IMG/VR virus record: IMGVR_UViG_3300006875_000184
Span: 1-22,559 of that record
DNA: 22,559 nt
Source: a virus
Reading direction: 5' to 3' (one strand)
Shown: one piece after another, positions 7,043 through 16,331 of the stretch
Layout of the letters: every line of letters starts with the position of its first letter
Position numbering within the stretch: position 1 is the stretch's first letter
Position numbers and translations under genes: made by a program
Notes under the pieces: generated by a model
The model's database searches: none
Seen by the model: the letters and a program-made list of their open reading frames with translations, nothing else
What the model was told of the DNA's origin: nothing

Positions 7043-10000
7043 TGGCTAATTGGGACGACCTCCTAAACCCATTCACGCAGACGAACACAACTGGAACGAA
7101 GGCCAAGCCCAAGACTCCTGCTGTTATTCGACGTGGCGATGTGTTCAAGAACGCATTTGCGAATGTGCCCAGCATGCAGAAACCACCCGAGCCTACGGGA
7201 TGGAAGGGCGTCGTTTCGGATGTTCTTGGCAGCCCCATTGGCAAGGCTTTGACTGAAGTTGGAAACATTGTTTCTATTCCTGGCCGCGCCGTTGTTGGTG
7301 CTGTTGAAGAGTTCCGCGATGCCGTTGATGGCAACCCGAACACACGCGCGTCGTGGGATGATTTCACCAAGAATGTTAGTGACGAGTCGTATGGCTTTGG
7401 CACTTTTGCTGGTGATGTGTTTGGTGATAGTGGATTTGGTAAGTGGGCAAACAGGGCGCTTGGCTTGGCTGGCGATATTCTGTTGGACCCGACTACATGG
7501 TTGACGCTTGGTACCAGCAAGGCGTTGACAGTTCTTGATGACGCTGGCAATTTGGTTCAGGGCGCCAAGGCGCTCCGCGTTGCGGGCGCCGAGGGTCGTA
7601 TCACGTTGGCTAAGCGTGTGCTTGAAAAGACTGGCGATACGGGACTGGCTTCTCGGGTGGCTCGCTATGGTCGGTCTGCCATCAAGGACGCTGATGTATT
7701 TGAGAAGATTGGCCTAGATAGGGCTGGTCTGTATTTCATGGGCAAGCGTTTGCCTGGTACTGGTCGTATTGGTGAAGCGTTTGAAAAGGGTTTCACTACG
7801 ATGCGCACGTGGTCTGGCGACCACATGTTCAAGCGCGCTAATGAACTGTTCAATCCTCTTGATGCGAAGGCGGCGCGTAAGGCGCTGCTTCGTGGCACCA
7901 CATCGGATGAGACCGTGGGTGAATACCTGTATATGGTTCTCTCGCGCAATAAGCAACTTGAGAGCGCCGGCGCCGCTGGACGTGCGGCGGCTGGCGAAGT
8001 CAAGCAAGTGCTTGACAAGTATGGCGTTTCTACTTTGCGTGATGCATCGCAGAAGGTGCGCAATATTCTTGAGCGTGGCACGGTTGTGGAGGCCGCTGCC
8101 GATGACAGTATTGAAATGCAGATTGCTCGCGACGTTCAGGGTTGGCTGCAGGGCAAGTGGCAGTCTGTCCGCGATGAACTGGATAAGTTCGATACTGAAG
8201 CACCGCTTGGTCAGGTGGACAAGTATTTCCCACACATGCTGACCGACAAGGCCAATCGCATGATGGGCGATGTGGCCGATGCGCGTTTGTCTGGTATCCG
8301 TGAACAAGTATGGAATCCGCTTGACCCCGCTGGTTCATTCAATCATCGCATGGTTGAGGGAAGCGATTTCTTCGGCTACAAACTTACTGCCGAAGACCTT
8401 GATGGTGGTGTCGATAGGCTGAATGAGATTGCCCGTCAGTATGGTGACATTGATTTCAACTTCTTTGAGACTGACTTGACTACCGTTCTTAGCCGATACG
8501 TGGACCAGTATGCCGACCAGATGGGCATTGTGGCCCGCAAGAAGTATCTGGTTGATAAGGGCGTGTTCAAGCGTATGAACGAGCGTCTTTATATTGACGA
8601 AGATATTTGGAAGGCTTCTCGCAAGAAGGTTACCGAAACGACCAAGGCTCGTTCTGCCGCCTCTAAGAAGGCGTCCGAACTTGTCAATGATGTTGTTAGC
8701 CGTGTTGAAAAGTTGTTGAAGAAGGCCGAAGAATCACCCGCATCACGGCTGGAGCAAGTGAATGCTGGCGCTCGTTCTGTGTTGCGTGAATCACGCGAGG
8801 CGCGTGAAGCAGTGTACTCTGCGAAGAAAGCACTCTCAGAAGCGTACGATAATCTTGCCGTTCAGCGTGGCGTTCTGAATGCGCTTTATGATGAGAATCC
8901 TCCCGCTATTGTGACTGCTCTTGAGGAGCAGTTGGATGCTGTTGTCAGCCAGGTGGAATCTCTCACATCCGAAATCGATAACCTTGATTGGGGTAGCGCG
9001 TACACAACGGGGCGTCTGCGGAATTTGCAGAAGGAACTGGACGCACTCAATGCGCGCGAACAGTTGCTATATGAGTACGGTGATGTCATTGAGCGCAACC
9101 TTGACAACATTATTGCTGGCAAGGACGTGCCGGGATATGAGAAGTTGGGTTCAGCGGTTCGTGGCGGTTTGTCACCCGAAACCCGCGTTGAGGGTGGCCG
9201 CGAACTCCTGATTGCTGGTGGTGCTATTCCCGCTGCCGAAGATAAAGAGTTGTTCAATCTCATTCGCGATACCTTGAAGCGTGGCAATCGTGGTGGTGAT
9301 GCTGGCGAGTGGACGCCCAAGAAGCAGGAGATGCTCCTGCAGGATTTCAAGGCTCGTGGTGGACGCATTCGTATTGAACGTGAAGGTGCAGCCAATAGCA
9401 CTTGGTGGAAGAACGCCAACATCACTGGCGATATCACTGAACGCGAAGTTATGAACATGAATCCGCAGATGGTTGCGGATGTGGTCATGAAGGCCAGCAA
9501 GGGCGAGGCAACGCTTCACGAAATGCGCGTTGCTGCGCTATCGATTGCTTCTAGCGACACACAGCATTCGCGCGAGATTTGGGTGAAGTTGTTTGGCGAT
9601 GGTTCTCAAGAGGGCGCTGGCATCATGGCTGATGCCGCGCGTTCCGAACTGTTCTTCAATACCGTCAATAAGTTGGGCAGGAAGAAGAATCGTTTCCTTC
9701 GCCTCCAGTCATGGACCAGTAACTCGGCCAAGGTGCAGGACGATATTGTTGCTGAACTTTCGCGCTATGCGGCAGCAACAAAGATGCTGAAGATGGTATT
9801 TGAGAAAGATGTGGATGCGGCCACACCATTCACTGGCGAAATGCTAGATGCCATCATTCAACAGGATGATAGTTTTGCTCCGCTACGCAAAGCATTTGAA
9901 GGCATTCTCAACGATGGCGAAGATGATATTGTTACCCGTGCCTGGAGCCAAGCGGACAACTATTCCCCGCAACTTGGTGGATATGTAATTGGTCGCGAAA

Positions 10001-13000
10001 CATCGCGCCAGCCCATCAACTTCACCTTCGGTGAGTTCATTTCATCTTTGCAGAAAATTGTAGACGATGTTGAGGATGGCGCGGCTCGCCATACTTTCAA
10101 CTTTGAAGTATCTGAAGCAACCAAGAATCTGAAGCAGGGTGCTAATATTCCCACTGAAAGAACATTTGAAGTTGTTCTTGCCGACTACATTGGCGAATTA
10201 GGTCCCATGGTTGATAACGACCAGCCATGGGAAGATGTCATCAAGTATATTGAGGACATTGTTTATGGGGACCCCGAGACTCGGCGCCTTGCTCGTCAGT
10301 CCCAAATGGGACGACTCCCAGTCACCGGACAAGGACCCAGTGCGCGACGCGTCCAGCGTGTTACTACTGGTCCAGACATGGCAGTCTGGACTGGTGGAGC
10401 ACCAGAAACCAGAGATGTGCTTGATACCATCTGGGGGCAAATTGATGAGTACAAGAGAGAGTTGAACTCTGAAGAGTTCTCAATCTTTCTTGATGCCAAG
10501 CCGGCGTTCAATGACGGCAGTAGTTCTATTTCTTCCGTGTTGGTTGATGTCAACGGTCAAAAGAAGAACCTCACCAGTCTCGCTGCCGATGAAGCCGAAA
10601 GGAAATTGGCGAACAATCTTATTGAGTTCTGGTTCCGTTCTGAAGTCACATCGCGTTTCGATAAGACTGTTGAACTATTGCAGCCGTTTGGTCTGGTGCC
10701 CACACAGGACTACTACCGTCGAATTGTCAACGAAGTTGCCAAGACGCACGGCGAAAACATTGGTAGACAGATGGATGAGATATCTGCGGTATGGAACAAA
10801 CTTAGTTCTTTGTCCGATAATCTCAATAGGTCGGCTGGCGAATACGCCACCGACCCACGACGACTTGAGAAAGAAATTCGCGCCATCGCTGATGGCCACG
10901 GAGAAATCATTGCGCGCTTCGGTGGTCGTGTAGACGCCAGCGATTTGCGTGACCGTTGGATTCGTGTTGGTGGAGCACGTCCCGCGAACACAGGTGAGAG
11001 CGGAAAGATTGCCAAGGCCAATCGTGTGCTCGCATCTTCTACGGCTACTGCTGAAGAGAAGTTACAGGCGCGGGAGATTATCAATTCTTCCCGCTCTGCT
11101 GATGTTCTTGAGTTGGAGCGTAATAAGATTTATGAAAGCGAGATTGTGCCCTGGTTCAGGTCGCTTTACGGTCGCAAGCCCAGCAATCGAATTGAGGCTT
11201 CCGAGGCGTTGCGTGAAATGGCGACGGTACACAAGGGGTACGGCAAACTTTCTTCTGATGCTTCGTTTGGTGAGATGAAGAAGTGGGTCAACACCGTCAC
11301 TCGTGGTCTTGGTGATTCGCTTCGCAATATGCGTAGAAACGGTGGTTGGCTTTATGAGGCCGCAAACCCATTTGTGGATGTGCGCAAACTTCGTATTGGT
11401 TCTGGTGGGGCGCCGCAGGATTTGCCTTCTCTTTATTCAACTGCCCTGAGAGTCAATTCAGAAAAGTATCAGCGTCTTGCCGCCGAACTTGCCGGCGAAT
11501 ATAAATCTGCCGATAAGGCATCGCAGGCGTTTGCTGCTTCTATCGCGCCTGCGGCACAAGCGCAGACGCTTACTGACGCCCTTGTGTCTGGCAAGCAGGC
11601 CGATTTGTTTGAGGTTGCACGAAGCGGAAATATTCCTGGGCAGTTGGCTGGCATCGACGTTGAAGAAATTGAACGTGCACGTGTGGCATATCAGAAGTAT
11701 GTGAAGATGTTGCAGACGCCCGAGTATGCGTCAGCAACGGAACGTCTTGACTTGCATGAGTTGCTGAATGATTTGGCTGGATACGATTTTGTTGAGGACG
11801 TAAAGTTCCCTGTTCGCAAGCCTAAACTGAAGGTGCTTCGTGAGCGCATGTCCGCTGGCGAAAAGGTGTATGAACTTACAAGTGGTGGCGGTCAATGGAA
11901 ATATAAATTGGCTAGCAACCCCAAGGAGATGTTTGCTTCTGGCGAGAAGTTGTACGTTCGCACCAGTCCATACAATAAGCCCGCGGAGTATGCTCTCGTT
12001 TCGTCTATTGATGAGGCCAAGAAGTATGGTGGCAAAGTTTTTGTTGGTGAATTTGTGGGAAAGCCTGATACCTATAAACTTGTCAAGAATCCCAGCGACC
12101 TAGTTCAGGGCCGCATCTATGTGGTGCATACGCCAACCGATTTTGCTCCGAGTGCTGCGAGCGTAGAAAGAATGCAGAAGCAGATTGCGGACATGAAATC
12201 TCGTGCCGCATCACTGCGAAAGCAGGCCGACGATATCGATAACAATGCCAAGGGATGGTATAAGTCGAGTATTGAGGGCGCTGATGTGCGTGACCTTGAC
12301 GCTCGTCGCAAAGCGAAGGCGCAGTTTGATGCCGACAAGGAGAGGGCATTTGCGATGCGTAGCGAAGCGGATAGCCTCCAGCGTACCGCTTCTGGCTACG
12401 AATCTAATCTGCGAGATTCATTTGAAGAGGTTCGCCCCACAGCGAAGAATGCTGCCCTACCCGATTCGTATGAATACACCCCATTCACTCCTGAAGATGT
12501 GCCTGGCCAGCAGAGGTTTGTCCGCGAATCGGGCGTCGGCAACGACGCCAGATACCGTCAAGTCAGCGATGCCGAAGTGAGAATGGGTGTTCAGGACAAG
12601 TACGGTGGAGTTCTGTACAAGCGCAGAATCAAAGAAAATCCCATCATCATGACGCGCGCCGAATACGCTTCGCTGTTCGTCGACCCGCAAGATATTGCCA
12701 AACAGTACGACAATATGCAATGGTTGATTGCGCAGCGGCAGAAGCGTCTTGCGGAATTGAAGAACCGCATGTGGACGTTGACTGGCAGGGGTCGTGATGC
12801 CACGAAGATGGCAGCCGATGTTGCTAAGCAGCCCAAGTTGCAGAAAGCAATTCAGGATTTGTCATACGAGATTGATGTAATCAATCGCGAGTTGCCCGAG
12901 TTGAATAAGCGTCTTGAGTCGCTGGCTCCTGGCGTTCAGGAGAGTGCGCTTCAAAAGGCGCATTCGTTGCAGCAACTTATCAAGCGTGGCGACATCCAGA

Positions 13001-15450
13001 AGGATGAACTACTTGAAGGTCTGAGGGGCGCAACTGCTGCTCAGAAGATTGCTGATACCCGACGCACTACGCTTCAACGCTTGTGGTCGGAATCAGAAGA
13101 CTCCAAGGTAATCAACGAAGTCAACCGATATGCCAATTCATTCCAAGTTGGATTGGCCAATCGTGTTACGTCCACATCTGAGGAACTTGTTCGGCATTCC
13201 AATAATCTGCGCATGAAGGCGCAGGAATCTTGGGGAGTGTTCTCCGACGCCAACGCACCCTACGGTATCACAGAGAGCGGTGTCATCCGTCAGGAGCCTG
13301 TTGTCGGTGTGGCTGGTGCGCGTCGTCGCCTATCCGAAGTTGATGAAGAAATCCGTGGCCGACTTGAGAATCTTACGAAGGCCACGCAGAATCAGTTGGA
13401 TGCTCTTGAGCGTTTCGATACGCTGACCAATGGTGGCTTGTCCCCGACACAGGCGATTGAACGAATCGTTGAAGAGGTCAGTGCCCTCAACCCGTCTGAC
13501 GTTGCTTATGTCCGCGCGTCAGAGTTGGCGAGCATCGCCGCTCGTCGCGCCGAACTTCGCGCTGAAGTTGATTTCTTCTGGAGCCAACGCTTTGCTATCG
13601 CGAAGGAATTGTGGACGGGCAAGAACGCTGCTGCTGGCCTGGACTTGAAGCGCACCCGTCAAATGCTGGTGGACAACGCCGAGAAGTTGCGAGCCGAGTT
13701 GGACAAGTATCGCCCCGATTGGGATAAGTCTCAGGCTGAACTCATTGATTGGGCGCAGTACAAGGCAACCGACGCTGAGCGTCGTCTGCTCAAGGCGGAA
13801 CTGGAATACACCCGTGCCTCCGTGCGGTTTGACCAAGCGCGCACACAGCGGATGCGTTTGGAATCCTGGCACAAGAGCGTTGCTGCTCCGTTGCGTCAGG
13901 AACGTGACAGCATTGTCGGTGCTTTGGATACCATCACGAAGAGGTTGGAGGGCAAGGAAGGCGGAGACTTCCGTGTTGCCGAAGTTCTCAACTGGCTTGA
14001 AGAATACGATGACACGTTGTATTCTGCTTTGAGTCCCGATGATTTCTCGGCAATCATGCGCCTGAAGACCGACCTTCTTGCTTCGCAGAAGACCTTGCTT
14101 GATGCCGATATCGCCAAGGACTGGTCGAAGATTATGTTTGATGCCATTGAGAATACCCAATGGGGAGCCATCATTGAGCGCGAGGCTAGCAAGGGCTGGG
14201 AGAATCTTGCCAAGCATGGAGGATTGCCCTCGTATCAGGCGAGAGCGGAGATTGCGCAGATGGTGCAGAACTTCAGCCGCATGCGTGAACCAGAGTTTGT
14301 TCGTAGCCTCAACAGGTTCCTTGGTGGATACACAGGCTTCTTCAAAGCGTACGCTACCGCTTCGCCCGGATTCGTTGTGCGCAACTCCATCAGCAACACG
14401 TTTGCTTTGGTTGCGGCTGGCGCTTCGCCACGCCGCATGTCCGAGGGCTTGGGCATCTTCCGCGAATGGCGTGAAGCGTTGAAGACAAACTCGGTTGAGA
14501 AGTGGCTTGCTGGTATGAGCGAAGCAAAGCGCGTCAAGGTTCAGACAGCCATCTCCGTTATGGATGCTTCCGGTTACGGCAAGGCTGGAGAAGCGTTTGC
14601 TTTGTTCAAGCCGAATCGTCGTTGGCTTGTGGAGAACAAGTACATCAAGACGTTCCGCAACGCGAACGAAGTTGCCGAGAACTCTGCTCGCTTTATGCTC
14701 GCATGGGATTCGGTTGTCAAGGGTGGAGATTTCGACATGTCAGTGGCTAGGGTGCGACGCCACCTGTTTGACTATCAGAATGTCAGTTCGGCTGACATGG
14801 TTCTACGAACCATCATTCCGTTCTGGTTCTGGATGTCGCGCAACTTGCCGTTGCAGTTGACCAACCAGTGGCTCAACCCGCGCGCCTACAACATCTACAA
14901 CAATGTGATGAAGAACATTGGTGGCAACGAGGAGGAAGACCCGACGCTTCCGATTTGGATGCGTGAAGGTGGCGCTGTCAGATTGGGTGGTGACTTCTTC
15001 TTCAACCCAGATGTGGGCGTCTCTCGTGTTAGTTCCGACCTTCAGGCTTTGGCTGACCCGATGCGTTTGATGTCAGATGTCAACCCCGCGATTCGCCTGC
15101 CATTTGAGTTGGTGGGTGGACGCAAGTTGTACAACGACACGCCATTCTCGTCCCGTGCTCGCGAGGCCGTTGGCGGCCCGCTCTCACCTGCCGTACAGAT
15201 GTTGGCAAATCTTTTGGGTCAGAGCAAGATGACACCCGATGGCCAGCAGGGAGTCACTGACAAGTTCAACTTTGCTGCTAGGAGTTTGATTCCTGTGTTG
15301 GGTCAAGCGGAACGCTTGTTGCCCGAGTCGGATTACGGCAAGGAGCAGGCGCTGTCGTCGCGTCTAGCATGGCTGGGTATTCCGATTCGTGAGGTTACGC
15401 AAGCACAACGCGACGCCGAGTTGCGTCGCCAGCAGAGGGAGGCGATGTGA
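7042..15450 (+). CDS. Giant 2802-aa virion protein, probably ejected with DNA
   Basis: GTG start overlapping the previous TAG, with GGAGG at 7028-7032. Residues 55-160 are Gly- and hydrophobic-rich (GNIVSIPGRAVVGAVEEF, LGLAGDILLDPTTWLTLG) and may meet membrane. VDKYFPHM lies near 392-399. Long coiled coils lie at about 525-690, 1706-1790, 1889-1985 and 2215-2305. A repeated beta-like unit spans 1596-1695. Near the C-terminus come FKAYATASPGFVVRNSISN (2434-2452), HLFDYQN (2574-2580) and PFWFWMSRNLPLQ (2593-2605), motifs I associate with large polyvalent-type phage proteins. I saw no HExxH, lysozyme or polymerase motif. With no tail-tube or chaperone genes nearby, a tape measure is unlikely; an ejected internal protein (T7 gp16-like in place only) or a polyvalent effector fits better. 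Function not proven. Confidence 0.6.
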   Translation: MANWDDLLNPFTQTNTTGTKAKPKTPAVIRRGDVFKNAFANVPSMQKPPEPTGWKGVVSDVLGSPIGKALTEVGNIVSIPGRAVVGAVEEFRDAVDGNPNTRASWDDFTKNVSDESYGFGTFAGDVFGDSGFGKWANRALGLAGDILLDPTTWLTLGTSKALTVLDDAGNLVQGAKALRVAGAEGRITLAKRVLEKTGDTGLASRVARYGRSAIKDADVFEKIGLDRAGLYFMGKRLPGTGRIGEAFEKGFTTMRTWSGDHMFKRANELFNPLDAKAARKALLRGTTSDETVGEYLYMVLSRNKQLESAGAAGRAAAGEVKQVLDKYGVSTLRDASQKVRNILERGTVVEAAADDSIEMQIARDVQGWLQGKWQSVRDELDKFDTEAPLGQVDKYFPHMLTDKANRMMGDVADARLSGIREQVWNPLDPAGSFNHRMVEGSDFFGYKLTAEDLDGGVDRLNEIARQYGDIDFNFFETDLTTVLSRYVDQYADQMGIVARKKYLVDKGVFKRMNERLYIDEDIWKASRKKVTETTKARSAASKKASELVNDVVSRVEKLLKKAEESPASRLEQVNAGARSVLRESREAREAVYSAKKALSEAYDNLAVQRGVLNALYDENPPAIVTALEEQLDAVVSQVESLTSEIDNLDWGSAYTTGRLRNLQKELDALNAREQLLYEYGDVIERNLDNIIAGKDVPGYEKLGSAVRGGLSPETRVEGGRELLIAGGAIPAAEDKELFNLIRDTLKRGNRGGDAGEWTPKKQEMLLQDFKARGGRIRIEREGAANSTWWKNANITGDITEREVMNMNPQMVADVVMKASKGEATLHEMRVAALSIASSDTQHSREIWVKLFGDGSQEGAGIMADAARSELFFNTVNKLGRKKNRFLRLQSWTSNSAKVQDDIVAELSRYAAATKMLKMVFEKDVDAATPFTGEMLDAIIQQDDSFAPLRKAFEGILNDGEDDIVTRAWSQADNYSPQLGGYVIGRETSRQPINFTFGEFISSLQKIVDDVEDGAARHTFNFEVSEATKNLKQGANIPTERTFEVVLADYIGELGPMVDNDQPWEDVIKYIEDIVYGDPETRRLARQSQMGRLPVTGQGPSARRVQRVTTGPDMAVWTGGAPETRDVLDTIWGQIDEYKRELNSEEFSIFLDAKPAFNDGSSSISSVLVDVNGQKKNLTSLAADEAERKLANNLIEFWFRSEVTSRFDKTVELLQPFGLVPTQDYYRRIVNEVAKTHGENIGRQMDEISAVWNKLSSLSDNLNRSAGEYATDPRRLEKEIRAIADGHGEIIARFGGRVDASDLRDRWIRVGGARPANTGESGKIAKANRVLASSTATAEEKLQAREIINSSRSADVLELERNKIYESEIVPWFRSLYGRKPSNRIEASEALREMATVHKGYGKLSSDASFGEMKKWVNTVTRGLGDSLRNMRRNGGWLYEAANPFVDVRKLRIGSGGAPQDLPSLYSTALRVNSEKYQRLAAELAGEYKSADKASQAFAASIAPAAQAQTLTDALVSGKQADLFEVARSGNIPGQLAGIDVEEIERARVAYQKYVKMLQTPEYASATERLDLHELLNDLAGYDFVEDVKFPVRKPKLKVLRERMSAGEKVYELTSGGGQWKYKLASNPKEMFASGEKLYVRTSPYNKPAEYALVSSIDEAKKYGGKVFVGEFVGKPDTYKLVKNPSDLVQGRIYVVHTPTDFAPSAASVERMQKQIADMKSRAASLRKQADDIDNNAKGWYKSSIEGADVRDLDARRKAKAQFDADKERAFAMRSEADSLQRTASGYESNLRDSFEEVRPTAKNAALPDSYEYTPFTPEDVPGQQRFVRESGVGNDARYRQVSDAEVRMGVQDKYGGVLYKRRIKENPIIMTRAEYASLFVDPQDIAKQYDNMQWLIAQRQKRLAELKNRMWTLTGRGRDATKMAADVAKQPKLQKAIQDLSYEIDVINRELPELNKRLESLAPGVQESALQKAHSLQQLIKRGDIQKDELLEGLRGATAAQKIADTRRTTLQRLWSESEDSKVINEVNRYANSFQVGLANRVTSTSEELVRHSNNLRMKAQESWGVFSDANAPYGITESGVIRQEPVVGVAGARRRLSEVDEEIRGRLENLTKATQNQLDALERFDTLTNGGLSPTQAIERIVEEVSALNPSDVAYVRASELASIAARRAELRAEVDFFWSQRFAIAKELWTGKNAAAGLDLKRTRQMLVDNAEKLRAELDKYRPDWDKSQAELIDWAQYKATDAERRLLKAELEYTRASVRFDQARTQRMRLESWHKSVAAPLRQERDSIVGALDTITKRLEGKEGGDFRVAEVLNWLEEYDDTLYSALSPDDFSAIMRLKTDLLASQKTLLDADIAKDWSKIMFDAIENTQWGAIIEREASKGWENLAKHGGLPSYQARAEIAQMVQNFSRMREPEFVRSLNRFLGGYTGFFKAYATASPGFVVRNSISNTFALVAAGASPRRMSEGLGIFREWREALKTNSVEKWLAGMSEAKRVKVQTAISVMDASGYGKAGEAFALFKPNRRWLVENKYIKTFRNANEVAENSARFMLAWDSVVKGGDFDMSVARVRRHLFDYQNVSSADMVLRTIIPFWFWMSRNLPLQLTNQWLNPRAYNIYNNVMKNIGGNEEEDPTLPIWMREGGAVRLGGDFFFNPDVGVSRVSSDLQALADPMRLMSDVNPAIRLPFELVGGRKLYNDTPFSSRAREAVGGPLSPAVQMLANLLGQSKMTPDGQQGVTDKFNFAARSLIPVLGQAERLLPESDYGKEQALSSRLAWLGIPIREVTQAQRDAELRRQQREAM
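11827..12126 (+). repeat. Four short beta-type protein repeats inside the giant protein
   Basis: Four units start near residues 1596, 1621, 1650 and 1678. They share a pattern: Tyr-x-Leu (or similar) followed by a short helix, then Gly-x-Lys-[LVF]-[YF]-[VE] as a strand. Examples are YKLASNPKEMFASGEKLYV, YALVSSIDEAKKYGGKVFV and YKLVKNPSDLVQGRIYV; the first unit (LKVLRERMSAGEKVYEL) is the most diverged. Spacing is 25-29 residues. The pattern is only visible in protein, not in DNA. Confidence 0.7.
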
Positions 15451-15941
15451 AACTCTGGAAGGGCAAGCGCACCTACACAGGATTTGATAAGCAGGCTTCG
15501 GGCAGGCGCGCTGGAACACAGAAGTTGATTGACTATGTGTTGTTCCTGAATGGCGGGAAGATTCGGAACCTTGGCTCGTTCATGGTGCGTGACATGCGAG
15601 GGAAGGCGGGGAAGCCCAGCGTCCACAGTACGGGGCGGGCTATTGATTTCGGTTACACGAACCGTGAGGATGGCCTCGCTTTGGCGGACTTCTTTGTCCG
15701 CAACTGGGAGGCTTTCGGTGTTGAGTTGATTGTTGACTACTATCCGACGCCCCATGGGCGCGGTTGGAATGTGACTCGTCTTGCTTGGCAGGATTACAAG
15801 AAGCCGACAGTAAGCGGCGCCCCCTATGGGCGTTGGCTCCATGTGGAAATCAGTAACGAGGTTGCTGATAACGCCGCTTACATCGACTTCGTGTTCGCAC
15901 TACTGCTTGCTGATACTAGAGGTCACGACCCCTCTTCTTGA
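15447..15941 (+). CDS. M15-type zinc peptidase, putative endolysin
   Basis: A 164-residue protein starting with GTG inside the giant gene's stop (GTGA overlap), with GGGAGG four bases upstream. It carries the M15/VanY-type zinc signature S58-x-H60-x2-G63-x-A65-x-D67 (SVHSTGRAIDFG) and a second ligand motif WLHVE with H132 and E134. H60, D67 and H132 would bind zinc. Enzymes of this family cleave peptide bonds in the cell-wall stem peptide. Place at the end of the late operon fits release of progeny. No cell-wall-binding domain, signal peptide or adjacent holin is visible, so a virion-associated wall-opening role is an alternative. Confidence 0.75.
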   Translation: MKLWKGKRTYTGFDKQASGRRAGTQKLIDYVLFLNGGKIRNLGSFMVRDMRGKAGKPSVHSTGRAIDFGYTNREDGLALADFFVRNWEAFGVELIVDYYPTPHGRGWNVTRLAWQDYKKPTVSGAPYGRWLHVEISNEVADNAAYIDFVFALLLADTRGHDPSS

Positions 15942-15958
15942 GATAGGGCTTCCTCTAG
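15916..15958. other. Convergent gene ends with inverted repeat
   Basis: The forward lysin stop (15939-15941) and the reverse 87-aa stop (15923-15925) overlap by 19 bases. A 7-bp inverted repeat CTAGAGG (15916-15922) and CCTCTAG (15952-15958) brackets this overlap with a 29-base spacer. No T-run follows on either side, so this is at most a weak two-way terminator. Confidence 0.4.
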
Positions 15959-16186
15959 CGATTTGGCAATCGCATGGACAATCATCATCATGTCTAGGAA
16001 CGACATGACTTCACCATCCTTGGCTTCGTAATACTTGCGTAGGAACTCTTTGGCTCCATGTGCGTTGACGACGAGCGTCAACTCAAAGTAGGTGTCGTGG
16101 TCGTGCTCAATTCGTCTGGCTCGCGCCTCCAAATCGGCTATGTCTTCTGGGTCGAAACCCTCCAGGTCACTCACGGCGGTCACCAC
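15923..16186 (-). CDS. Acidic 87-aa protein, unknown
   Basis: Last gene of the reverse block, 87 residues from a GTG at 16186 (second GTG at 16183), with AAGGG about six bases upstream. It overlaps the 3' end of the 54-aa gene by 20 bases. The sequence is acidic, with a charged helix (DPEDIADLEARARRIEHDHD), a strand (YFELTLVVNAHG), a Lys/Tyr helix, and a Met-rich hydrophobic helix (VMSFLDMMMIVHAIAKSLEEAL) near the end. The last part is amphipathic rather than a clear membrane span. I recognise no family. Being expressed with DNA-metabolism genes suggests an early accessory role. Confidence 0.55.
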   Translation of the reverse strand: MVTAVSDLEGFDPEDIADLEARARRIEHDHDTYFELTLVVNAHGAKEFLRKYYEAKDGEVMSFLDMMMIVHAIAKSLEEALSQEEGS

Positions 16187-16331
16187 CCATCACCCTTAGC
16201 ACCACGTTGATTACATCGTCCACATTGCGGACGTTGTTGTAAGGCATGCCTTTGGAAATAACTGTCGCTTTGAGGCTGTCCAAGTCAGTCAGCAACTTCT
16301 TGAGTTCCGTTTTCCCCATTGCCTTTGGCAT
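16167..16331 (-). CDS. 54-aa protein, unknown
   Basis: The start is set at ATG 16331 because GGAGGAAG lies just upstream (about 16337-16344 on the reverse strand); a later ATG at 16319 would give 50 residues, and longer readings would overlap the previous gene deeply. The protein is small, with a basic helix (MGKTELKKLLTDLDSLKATVISKG) and a second helix (VDDVINVVLRVMGG). It overlaps the 64-aa gene by 47 bases and the next gene by 20. No known motif. The predicted helix-turn-helix-like size could suit a small DNA or protein binder, but that is only a guess. Confidence 0.5.
   Translation of the reverse strand: MPKAMGKTELKKLLTDLDSLKATVISKGMPYNNVRNVDDVINVVLRVMGGDRRE

Noticed and set aside
7714-8307. 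Long reverse-strand open frames under the giant gene
   Set aside because: They are shadows of the forward gene: no ribosome-binding sites, Arg/Ser/Cys-rich low-quality proteins, and strong coding signal on the + strand.
8886-9500. 204-aa reverse-strand open frame
   Set aside because: Composition (Ser/Pro/Arg-rich) and lack of a start signal mark it as antisense shadow of the giant gene.
7042-15450. Giant protein as tape-measure protein
   Set aside because: No major tail protein, tail terminator or frameshifted chaperone genes precede it; the neighbours fit a short-tailed phage with internal core proteins.
7042-15450. Giant protein as an N4-like virion RNA polymerase
   Set aside because: Size would fit, but no T7-like polymerase motifs (catalytic Asp, Arg/Lys/Tyr finger pattern) were found by eye.
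15923-16186. 87-aa protein as a holin
   Set aside because: Its hydrophobic helix is amphipathic with charged residues, and the gene is on the strand opposite the lysin, in the early block.
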